From assembly GCF_027859075.1 (NCBI RefSeq), contig NZ_JAQIBL010000107.1, forward strand, positions 1-37,940: 37,940 nt of DNA, in the 5' to 3' direction. The notes beneath the pieces were generated by a model. That model saw only the letters and a list, made by a program, of their open reading frames with translations. It made no database searches and was not told the origin of the DNA. The translations under genes were made by a program, and so were the position numbers. This stretch comes from Oceanispirochaeta sp. (GTDB taxonomy: Bacteria > Spirochaetota > Spirochaetia > DSM-2461). This document shows, piece by piece, positions 31,277-37,940 of the stretch. The number at the start of each line of letters is the position of its first letter. The stretch's first letter is position 1.

Positions 31277-32557
31277 CTATTCAGTATCCCGCCGTTTTAA
31301 CAGAGCTGCTCCGGAACGGACCACGGGCAAATCCCTCCAGCTGGTCGTATAGCGGGGGGAAAGTTTTTCCCGTTTCATCTGCCAGCGGCTCTCCGGACGC
31401 AGGGGCATGCAGTGGAGACTGTGCGGACCGTAGCGGCTGTTTATCCGGTCTACCGCCTCCATGACGGCGTCGCTTCTATCGTCGGTCTTGTAAAAAAGAT
31501 CCAGTTGTCCCTGATCGGCCGGCTCTATTTCTCCGAGGAATACGGCTATCTTTTTGTAGCGGAATCCGGGGCGGTAGAGTTTCTCCAGCTGCCGGTGGAC
31601 GATGGAGACAATGGAGGGCGTATAGGACAGGGGGAAGGAGAGCTGCTCCGTGATTCCCCGGGCGTACTGCCTGTCTGACTCCCTGAAGGGATTGGTCATG
31701 ATGGAGCAGTGTATCACCCTGCAGGCCGAGTTCTGGGCTCTGAGTTTTGCCACAGCCCGGGAGGCATAATCCGCTCCGGCTTCCATGATGTCTTCCTTCC
31801 CGGTGACAGGGAAGGAAAAGCTCCGGGAGCTCATGATTCCCTGTTTGGGGGGAGGGCTTTCCTCCAGGGTAAAACTGGGTCTCCCCCTGAGTTCCCAGAG
31901 GGTTTTTAATCCCACCAGGGTCATATTCTTCTTGACCCAGCTGTCGTCCTGGCGGATAAGATCTGCCGCGCTGTGGATCTCTTTGCTGTGGAGCTTCAGG
32001 GCGTACTGCCTGCCGATTCCCCATATCTCTCTTACATTTGTCTCCTCCAGAATCCCCGGCCATTCCTCCGGGGTGGGGATGCAGATGTTGTCCACTCTTT
32101 TTTTGGACCTGTGGCTGGCTATTTTTGCCAGGGTCTTGGTCTTTCCGATGCCGATGGAGACCGGGACCCCCACCCAGGAGAATACCCTGTCTCTGATGAT
32201 TCGGGCCTGTTCCATCAGTTCTTCCCGGCTGCCCTGGAGTTCCAGAAAGGCCTCGTCGATGGAATAGACCTCCAGATGAGGGGTGAAGGTTTCCAGAATA
32301 TCCATGATCCTCCGGGAGAGGTCGCCGTAGAGGGTGTAGTTGGATGAAAATATCACGGCACCGGCCTGGTCCAGCTGCCTTTGCATCTTAAACAGAGGGG
32401 CCCCCCGGGGCAGGTTCAACAGCTTGGCCTCCCGGCTCATGGCCACGATGCAGCCGTCATTGTTGGACAGGACCACGATGGGGCGTCCCTCAAGATCGGG
32501 GCGGAAGACCCTTTCGCAGGAGGCATAAAAGCTGTTGCAGTCCACCAGGGCGGTCAT
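31277..32557 (-). CDS. umuC: DNA polymerase V catalytic subunit UmuC (Y-family)
   Basis: The start [18 protein letters not shown], the steric-gate region, and [11 protein letters not shown] with the catalytic Asp-Glu pair identify a Y-family lesion-bypass polymerase. [17 protein letters not shown] and [11 protein letters not shown] follow UmuC closely. At 426 aa it matches E. coli UmuC (422). I prefer ATG 32557 by homology, with GGGGA about 11 nt upstream. The frame could begin at ATG 32581, overlapping the umuD stop as ATGA. The two genes form an operon. It extends lesion-blocked DNA with low fidelity, together with processed UmuD. Confidence 0.93.
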   Translation of the reverse strand: MTALVDCNSFYASCERVFRPDLEGRPIVVLSNNDGCIVAMSREAKLLNLPRGAPLFKMQRQLDQAGAVIFSSNYTLYGDLSRRIMDILETFTPHLEVYSIDEAFLELQGSREELMEQARIIRDRVFSWVGVPVSIGIGKTKTLAKIASHRSKKRVDNICIPTPEEWPGILEETNVREIWGIGRQYALKLHSKEIHSAADLIRQDDSWVKKNMTLVGLKTLWELRGRPSFTLEESPPPKQGIMSSRSFSFPVTGKEDIMEAGADYASRAVAKLRAQNSACRVIHCSIMTNPFRESDRQYARGITEQLSFPLSYTPSIVSIVHRQLEKLYRPGFRYKKIAVFLGEIEPADQGQLDLFYKTDDRSDAVMEAVDRINSRYGPHSLHCMPLRPESRWQMKREKLSPRYTTSWRDLPVVRSGAALLKRRDTE

Positions 32558-32577
32558 GGTCGTGATTTTCCCCGGCC

Positions 32578-33072
32578 TCATAACAGGGTGGACTTTCCAG
32601 CCAGAAAACGGTGAATCACATGGCTGACCACCCCCCAGACCTGAAACTCCATGTCCAGTTCGATCCTGACAGGGTCATAGGAGGGGTTTCCGGGGTAGAG
32701 CCAGAGCCGTCCGTCCCGGCGGAGCAGCTTTTTTACGGTGAATTCACCGTAGAGAACAGCCACGATGATCATGCCTTCTTTCGGGGAGATGCTGCGGTCC
32801 ACAATCAGGAGGTCCCCGCTGCGAATGCCCTCGTCGATCATGGAGTCTCCCTCTACACGGACGGTGAAGGTGGCGGCGGGATTCTGTACCAGGTAGGCGT
32901 TGAAATCCAGAATCTCCTCTCGGTAGTCCGCCGCAGGGGAGGGGAAACCCGCCTTGATCAGGTCTCCGTAGCAGGGGATTCCTTTGCTCTCTTCCTTTTC
33001 GGGGATTTTCCATTGTACGGGAACTTCCGACAGAAAAAAGCCGGCGGGATCTGATTCAAAATAACTATTCAT
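32578..33072 (-). CDS. umuD: UmuD-type self-cleaving SOS protein
   Basis: The segment [10 protein letters not shown] and the protease motifs GDSMIDEGI (Ser-77) and GEFTVKKLL (Lys-114) match UmuD; the Ser-Lys spacing of 37 equals that of E. coli. The cleavage site is Ala-41/Gly-42, LexA-like, where E. coli UmuD has Cys-Gly. The N-terminal arm is about 17 residues longer. I set the start at ATG 33072. The longest frame begins at TTG 33108, which is the -35 element of the promoter. The -10 lies so close that the mRNA would be nearly leaderless. RecA-driven cleavage in the SOS response is expected from the family. Confidence 0.92.
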   Translation of the reverse strand: MNSYFESDPAGFFLSEVPVQWKIPEKEESKGIPCYGDLIKAGFPSPAADYREEILDFNAYLVQNPAATFTVRVEGDSMIDEGIRSGDLLIVDRSISPKEGMIIVAVLYGEFTVKKLLRRDGRLWLYPGNPSYDPVRIELDMEFQVWGVVSHVIHRFLAGKSTLL

Positions 33073-33078
33073 ATGTAT

Positions 33079-33108
33079 AGTATAATTCGCTCTGGGGAGA
33101 ACCGTCAA
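33079..33108 (-). promoter_or_regulatory. Promoter of umuDC, overlapping a divergent -10
   Basis: On the reverse strand TTGACG (33108-33103) and TATACT (33084-33079) are 18 bp apart, placing transcription start near ATG 33072. On the forward strand TATAAT (33081-33086) overlaps it and may serve the MATE gene. No SOS box known to me is recognised. Confidence 0.7.
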
Positions 33109-33220
33109 TTCCCCTTAGACTCTTCTTCACCGGATTCTGTCGTTTCCCCTCTTTATCCTCATGACAAAAGAGCCCCTCTTCGGTAGAATGCCATCCATGC
33201 TCAGGGAAAAAGGCGCACAG

Positions 33221-34558
33221 ATGAAAAGAAATGAAACTCTCCGTCCCCTGTTGAAGGTGGCTGTTCCGGTGATGCTGGCCAATGGGGCCGAAACCATATA
33301 CAACCTTACGGACAGCTGGTTTCTGGGCCGCCTGGGGTCCAGGGAAATTTCGGCACCCACTATTGCCTTTAATCTGATCATGCTGATCATCCTGGGGGGG
33401 CTGGGTATTTCCGCCGCAGGAACCACCCTCATTTCCCGGGCGGTGGGGCAGAAGGATCAGAAGAAGGCCGAGTTCTTTCTGGGACAGGTCTGTTCCCTCC
33501 TGCTGTTGGCCTCCCTGCTCCTTGCCGCGGCGGGCTGGCTGCTGGCAGGCCCCTTTCTGCGGGCCATACAGACACCACCCGACCTTTTTGAGCTTACAGC
33601 GGACTATATTAGAATCATCTGTCTTGGAATTCCCTTCATGTACGGTTTCTTTGCCCTTCAGAGTGCCATGGAGGGGACTGGAAATACCATGGCAGCCCTG
33701 CGGATTCAGCTTCTGGCCACGGCGGTGAACATACCCCTTGATGCGGTTCTTATTTTCGGAGCCGGGAGCATCCCTTCTCTGGGAGTCAAAGGGGCGGCCC
33801 TGGCCACGGTTCTTTCCCGGGGGGTGGCGGCGGTCAGTGCTTATGTGATCCTCTTCCGGGGGCGCCAGGGTATTCGTCTGCATGTTGCGAATCTCCCCTT
33901 TAAACCCAGTGTTCTGAGGCTTCTTCTGAAGGTGGCGATTCCCTCATCCCTGTCTCATATGGCCTCTTCTCTGGGTTTTATCGTCCTCCAGGGACTTGTG
34001 AACTCCTTTGGAACTGCCGTTATTGCGGCCTTTGGGATTGTGAACCGCATCCATTCCCTGTTTTATATGCCCGCTCAGGGGATGGCCCGGGGTACGGCTT
34101 CTCTGGTCGGACAGTCTCTGGGAGCCGGAGACCCGTCCCGGGCGGGAAAGGTGGTGAAAACAGGGGTTTTCCTCGCCTTGATCTACATTATTCCGGGTAT
34201 GATTTTCTGTTTTTTTTACGGGTCCCAGTTCATCCGTTTTTTTATAAATGATCCGGCGGTCATCGACGAGGGAAGTCTGCTCTTCCGAATCATTTCGCCT
34301 TCTGTTATAGTCTTTACTGTGTTCTTGATTCTGGCTGGAGCCTTTCAGGGCGCCGGAGATACCCGCTCTCTGATGATGATGCATCTAGGCCGTCTCTGGG
34401 TATTCCGTCTCCCCTTTGCCTGGCTCCTGGCCTTCCCCCTGGGCTGGGGTACTCAGGGCATCTGGTACGCCATGGTCTTTTCCAATGTGGTGATTACCGC
34501 CATCGGGATCTTCCGCTTCCGGAGTGAAGGCTGGGTTCATGCCTTGAAGGAGGTCTGA
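33221..34558 (+). CDS. MATE-family multidrug/toxin efflux transporter
   Basis: The protein has about 12 membrane helices in two similar halves, with TIYNLTDSWFLGRLGSREIS in the first and the repeated pattern IAAFGIVNRIHSLFYMPAQG in the second. It matches MATE cation/drug antiporters of the inner membrane. I prefer ATG 33221 (445 aa), which is preceded by AAGG at 8 nt and fits the usual family start. The frame extends to ATG 33161, whose upstream has no ribosome-binding site. The substrate is unknown. It is divergent from umuDC and may share its promoter region, so damage-linked expression is possible. Confidence 0.92.
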   Translation: MKRNETLRPLLKVAVPVMLANGAETIYNLTDSWFLGRLGSREISAPTIAFNLIMLIILGGLGISAAGTTLISRAVGQKDQKKAEFFLGQVCSLLLLASLLLAAAGWLLAGPFLRAIQTPPDLFELTADYIRIICLGIPFMYGFFALQSAMEGTGNTMAALRIQLLATAVNIPLDAVLIFGAGSIPSLGVKGAALATVLSRGVAAVSAYVILFRGRQGIRLHVANLPFKPSVLRLLLKVAIPSSLSHMASSLGFIVLQGLVNSFGTAVIAAFGIVNRIHSLFYMPAQGMARGTASLVGQSLGAGDPSRAGKVVKTGVFLALIYIIPGMIFCFFYGSQFIRFFINDPAVIDEGSLLFRIISPSVIVFTVFLILAGAFQGAGDTRSLMMMHLGRLWVFRLPFAWLLAFPLGWGTQGIWYAMVFSNVVITAIGIFRFRSEGWVHALKEV

Positions 34559-34601
34559 GGCCCTGTTTCTTCGCTTCTAAATCCGAATTCAGAGGAACTT
34601 A

Positions 34602-37600
34602 TTGAAAGTACTGACGCCTGCATTTGCTGATCATTTCAAACCTGATGTCCTGCCCGAAGCGCGGGGACTCTATAGGGAAAACAGGGTTTATAATCTCAAA
34701 GAAGAGGACGAGCGGCTCAGGGTTTTTGTCCTGGGTGATCAGCCTATGCCCTTTGAGGTCCAGCTTCACAGCCGATCCGGCCAGTTCTACTGGAGCTGCG
34801 AATGCGGCAGCCTTGAGCCCTGCGTCCACCTGGCAGCTCTCTTTTTCAAGGCGGCTTCGGCCGGTTTCGGCAATGATCACTGGTTCCAGGGCCTGCCTCA
34901 GTTGGACCTTGTTCCTGAAAAGTTCAGCTTTGAAGAATCCGATTCGCCCCAGGGGGACCTGTTTGCTTCTTCCCCTCAGGCTCCGCTGTCCCGGCATTCC
35001 AAGCCGTCCAGGCGGGCGGGACAGGCGGTGCCCGTCAGTCCTCCGGCAGCGTCCTCTCAAGATCCCGGTAGTGATATTCCCCTGTTTCAGGGACTCTCGG
35101 ATGATGATTTTCATCTCTCCAGTGAAGCACCCCGGTACGACCTGGTGTTTACCCTCTCTGGGAACGCCGACAGCGGTATCCGGGTTCGCCCGGCCCTGCT
35201 GCGTCTGAGGGAGGGGCAGAGGAGCGGCGGGATTCTCCGTTACAAGGCTTCACGTCCCGTTTCAGCCCTTATGAGGGAGCAGAAGATCCTGCTGGACAGA
35301 CTCTGTTCTTCCCTGAATGATGACCCGGAAGAGGCCCTTCCCCTGGAGGACTGTCTGGAGGATGTTCTGGCGCAAAAGGAGCTCTTCACCAGCGGCCGCA
35401 TCGGGATCAAGACCCACCAGGCGGCCTCCCTGGAAGTCTCTTTCCGTTTTCAGGAACTCCTTCATGATGACAGGCCCCTGTATTACCCTGAGTACCGCTT
35501 CCTTGATACCCGGGGAGCCGTCCTGCATCTGCAGCGCAGCAGATCCGGCCTCATCCTCAGAAATAAAAGGGTCTTCTGTCTGGATGAAGAGGAGGGAGTC
35601 CTGGCCTTCCTTCCCGAAGACTCGAACACCTCCTTCTTTGTGAACCTTCTTTTGTCCAAAAGTCAGGGATTTCTCCCGGCAGACATTCAGGGCGTTCTCA
35701 GACTCACCGGGAAGATGAAACATCACTCCCTGAGGCTGAATAGCGACTATCCTCCCGTCTCTGTCAGACAGGCGGATCCCCTGCCGGTGCTCAAACTCAG
35801 AAGCCGGCAGGATAAAACGGAGACATTTTTCTTCTTCCGTTACGGTCACAAGGATATTCCCTACCAGTCTCCGGTCTCCTGGATTCCTCCAGGGGAGACT
35901 GAAGGGGCGGCGGTTCTGGTGATTCAGAAACGGAACAAGGAACGGGAAACAACTCTTGTCAAAGATGTCATTTCTCAAATCACCAATCACCTGAGTTTTG
36001 AGAAAGGCTATTACGCCGGACTGGTCAGCGGGAATGAAGAGGGCGACCTGCGTCTGGATCTCTCTCTGGAGGAATTTCTGACCTACTACAGCACCATGCT
36101 CAGTCAAAGAGGCATTGAGCTGCAGCTGGAAGACAGGAAGATCAGCACAAGCGCCTCGGTGCAGTTCAATGTGGGGAATACCACCGACTGGCTGGATGTG
36201 GATGCCATGGTGAAAGAGCCGGACACAGAGAAACTGAAGGCTCTGTTCTTCGATGATCACTACCAGACTCTGGGCCTTATCAGCACCGGGGACAGCTACG
36301 TCCGGCTCTGCGAAAGCGACCTCCGGAAGTTGGATTTCCTCCGTCGGCAGGGCATGAATGACGATGGAAAACTGGAAACTTCGGTGCGTAACTTTTCTGT
36401 TATTGACCAAATTTATGAGCAGATAGCCGGGCGGGATGAGTCGCCTGCCGATGACATTCTGGAACAGGCCCGACAGATTCGTGAGGCCGGCCGGGATGAT
36501 CAGGCTCCCCTGCCCGCTGGTCTGAATGCCACACTCAGGCCCTATCAGAAAGCAGGGTTCAACTGGCTTCTCCGTCTGCATCATAACGACTGCCACGGCT
36601 GTCTGGCCGATGATATGGGATTGGGCAAGACCCTGCAGACCCTGTGTCTCCTGCAGCACCTGAAGGAGACACAGAGTCTGAAGACCAGCCTCCTGGTGGC
36701 CCCGGTCGTCACCCTGGCCAACTGGGAGAGTGAGATCGAGAAGTTTGCCCCCGGCTTGACCTATAAGCGGCATGCCGGGGCCGGACGGATCATCGAAGCT
36801 CCCCATTTTGAAGAGTATGACCTGATCATCGTGAGTTATCATACCTTGAGGAACGATGTAGACCTCTTTCTGGAATATATTTTTGACTACATCATCCTCG
36901 ATGAGGCCCATTACATCAAAAATGCGGGGTCCCGTATCTTCAAGGCCATCCGTTCCCTGAAAAGCGGACACCGTCTGTCCCTGACAGGAACCCCTCTGGA
37001 AAATAATACCATGGAGCTCTGGTCCCAGTTCAGCTTTCTCAATCCCGGACTCCTGGGAGGACGAAAAGACTTTTTTAACCGTTTTGCCCAGCCCATAGAG
37101 AAGAAAAAGGACAATGAGGCCCTGACCATCCTCCGGGATACTGTGTCTCCCTTTATGCTGCGCCGTAAAAAAGAAGACGTTCTGGACGATCTGCCCCCCA
37201 AGGAAATCATCGTGCACTACAGCGAGATGATCCCCGAGCAGGCGGAACTCTACAACAAGTACAGAGATTTTTACCGGGCCCGGGTGACCGGACTCATTGG
37301 CGACAAGGGGCTCTCCGGCGCTTCTGTGGAGATCTTCCAGTTTCTCCTGAAGCTGCGCCAGCTGGCCATCTATCCTCCCATGACGGGGGATGAAGAAGCC
37401 ATGACTGTCAGCTCCTGCAAGATGGTAGCCCTGAAGGATCTACTGGACGAAGTGTTGGAAGAAGACCATAAAATCCTGATTTTCTCCCAGTTTCTGGGGA
37501 CCCTGAATGCCATCGGAGATTTCTGCCGTAACCAGCACTGGGACTATTCCAGGATCACCGGAAAGACAAAAGACAGAGCCGGGGAGATCAGAAGGTTTCA

Positions 37601-37919
37601 GGAAGATGAGGATGTGAGGGTTTTCCTCCTCAGCCTCAAGGCGGGAGGAGTCGGAATCAATCTGACCGCCGCCGATTATGTGGTTCTCTTTGACCCCTGG
37701 TGGAATCCCGCTGCCGAACGGCAGGCCATCGACCGGGCCCACAGGATGGGCCAGAAGCGCAAGGTCATCTCCTACAAGATGATCGTACGGGGCACCATTG
37801 AAGAGAAAATTCTCAGGATGCAGGAACAAAAAACCGCCCTGATGGACGGCATCATCCAGGATGACCAGAACATCTTCGGGTCTCTGGGTGAGGATGATGT
37901 GATCAGATTGTTTGAGTAA
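34602..37919 (+). CDS. SWIM zinc-finger SNF2-family helicase
   Basis: This 1105-aa protein starts at TTG 34602 with GAGG 6 nt upstream. An N-terminal SWIM zinc finger (Cys-66, Cys-68, Cys-74, His-76 in CECGSLEPCVH) is followed by a long middle region (about 130-640) without clear homology. The SNF2 ATPase comes last: GLGKT (673-677), DEAH (767-770), LTGTPLENN, and the C-terminal helicase half with DPWWNPAAERQAIDRAHRMG. Proteins of this type move along double-stranded DNA or displace bound proteins. Bacterial SWIM-SNF2 proteins lack a firmly known role; RapA-like work on RNA polymerase is one option. It follows the MATE gene by 43 bp. The frame is complete. Confidence 0.93.
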   Translation: MKVLTPAFADHFKPDVLPEARGLYRENRVYNLKEEDERLRVFVLGDQPMPFEVQLHSRSGQFYWSCECGSLEPCVHLAALFFKAASAGFGNDHWFQGLPQLDLVPEKFSFEESDSPQGDLFASSPQAPLSRHSKPSRRAGQAVPVSPPAASSQDPGSDIPLFQGLSDDDFHLSSEAPRYDLVFTLSGNADSGIRVRPALLRLREGQRSGGILRYKASRPVSALMREQKILLDRLCSSLNDDPEEALPLEDCLEDVLAQKELFTSGRIGIKTHQAASLEVSFRFQELLHDDRPLYYPEYRFLDTRGAVLHLQRSRSGLILRNKRVFCLDEEEGVLAFLPEDSNTSFFVNLLLSKSQGFLPADIQGVLRLTGKMKHHSLRLNSDYPPVSVRQADPLPVLKLRSRQDKTETFFFFRYGHKDIPYQSPVSWIPPGETEGAAVLVIQKRNKERETTLVKDVISQITNHLSFEKGYYAGLVSGNEEGDLRLDLSLEEFLTYYSTMLSQRGIELQLEDRKISTSASVQFNVGNTTDWLDVDAMVKEPDTEKLKALFFDDHYQTLGLISTGDSYVRLCESDLRKLDFLRRQGMNDDGKLETSVRNFSVIDQIYEQIAGRDESPADDILEQARQIREAGRDDQAPLPAGLNATLRPYQKAGFNWLLRLHHNDCHGCLADDMGLGKTLQTLCLLQHLKETQSLKTSLLVAPVVTLANWESEIEKFAPGLTYKRHAGAGRIIEAPHFEEYDLIIVSYHTLRNDVDLFLEYIFDYIILDEAHYIKNAGSRIFKAIRSLKSGHRLSLTGTPLENNTMELWSQFSFLNPGLLGGRKDFFNRFAQPIEKKKDNEALTILRDTVSPFMLRRKKEDVLDDLPPKEIIVHYSEMIPEQAELYNKYRDFYRARVTGLIGDKGLSGASVEIFQFLLKLRQLAIYPPMTGDEEAMTVSSCKMVALKDLLDEVLEEDHKILIFSQFLGTLNAIGDFCRNQHWDYSRITGKTKDRAGEIRRFQEDEDVRVFLLSLKAGGVGINLTAADYVVLFDPWWNPAAERQAIDRAHRMGQKRKVISYKMIVRGTIEEKILRMQEQKTALMDGIIQDDQNIFGSLGEDDVIRLFE

Positions 37920-37940
37920 CCTTTAGAAGAGGGGCAGCAA

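Noticed and set aside
33065-33883. 272-aa reverse frame across the umuD promoter and MATE gene
   Set aside because: Polar, low-complexity product opposite clear membrane helices; no ribosome-binding site and no family resemblance.
35262-37217. 651-aa open frame on the reverse strand
   Set aside because: It lies wholly inside the SNF2 gene, whose helicase motifs are unmistakable; the reverse frame is a by-product of its GC-rich codons.
1-37940. Search for CRISPR arrays, tRNA or rRNA genes, insertion sequences and prophage genes
   Set aside because: No regularly spaced repeats, cloverleaf-like segments, transposase or integrase motifs were seen by eye.

Overview
The window looks like a contiguous piece of a bacterial chromosome, most probably from a free-living spirochaete (Spirochaetota). 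This is an inference. The signs are two bactofilins, a YaaR/RicT pair, several secreted TPR or beta-barrel proteins with Gram-negative signal peptides, and the order rpsT - HU - (bactofilin, pncC) - rho - rpmE. From memory, rpsT, hbb, rho and rpmE also lie together in Borrelia. No rRNA, tRNA, CRISPR array, transposase or integrase was seen. The left 30 kb is only moderately GC-rich with AT-rich spacers. From about 31.3 kb to the right edge the sequence is visibly richer in G and C.

Layout. 1-299 (-): 5' part of a TatD-family hydrolase, cut by the window edge. 752-3788 (+): cell-envelope and regulatory cluster (M23 endopeptidase, bactofilin, YaaR, RicT/PSP1). 3940-4821 (+): an unrecognised 59-aa protein, rpsT and an HU-type protein, behind a near-consensus promoter and ending in tandem terminators. 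5068-6203 (+): a 73-aa TPR tail protein, a second bactofilin and pncC. 6355-8634 (+): rho with a long repeat-bearing N-terminal extension, then rpmE and a strong terminator. 8801-13801 (+): operon of a galactokinase-family protein lacking the catalytic Asp, surE, a TPR protein, a secreted NHL/VWA protein and a Cys-rich YcgN-like protein. 13779-14477 (-): a secreted protein of unknown function. 14663-19072 (+): clpS-clpA-aat, a complete N-degron set with overlapping genes, followed by an outer-membrane protein that apparently starts at CTG.

19069-22946 (-): an adenine-specific DNA methylase without a visible restriction partner, a YihY/BrkB membrane protein and an aldo/keto reductase. 23163-24857 (+): a multi-TM/PAS sensor with an RsbW-type ATPase end. 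24861-28590 (-): a small charged protein, a dGTPase-like HD protein, an overlapping 58-aa gene, a beta-barrel protein and asd. 28846-30974 (+): a long-chain acyl-CoA synthetase and a STAS-domain protein. 30975-31276: a gene-free stretch with a perfect hairpin and an 11-bp direct repeat. 31277-33072 (-): umuDC, whose promoter implies a nearly leaderless umuD mRNA. 33221-37919 (+): a MATE transporter and a SWIM/SNF2 helicase.

Functional themes are envelope shape (M23 and bactofilins), translation and transcription housekeeping (S20, L31, HU, Rho), targeted proteolysis (ClpS/ClpA/Aat), damage tolerance (UmuDC) and partner-switching regulation (RsbW-like sensor and STAS). Several reading frames have a better start than the longest possible one. 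Starts given here use ribosome-binding-site spacing, promoter position and family length. The most unusual observations are the galactokinase homologue with Ala in place of the catalytic Asp, the SRSD(A/S) repeat tract in Rho, the CTG start of the outer-membrane protein, and two small genes (59 and 58 aa) that short-ORF filters would miss.
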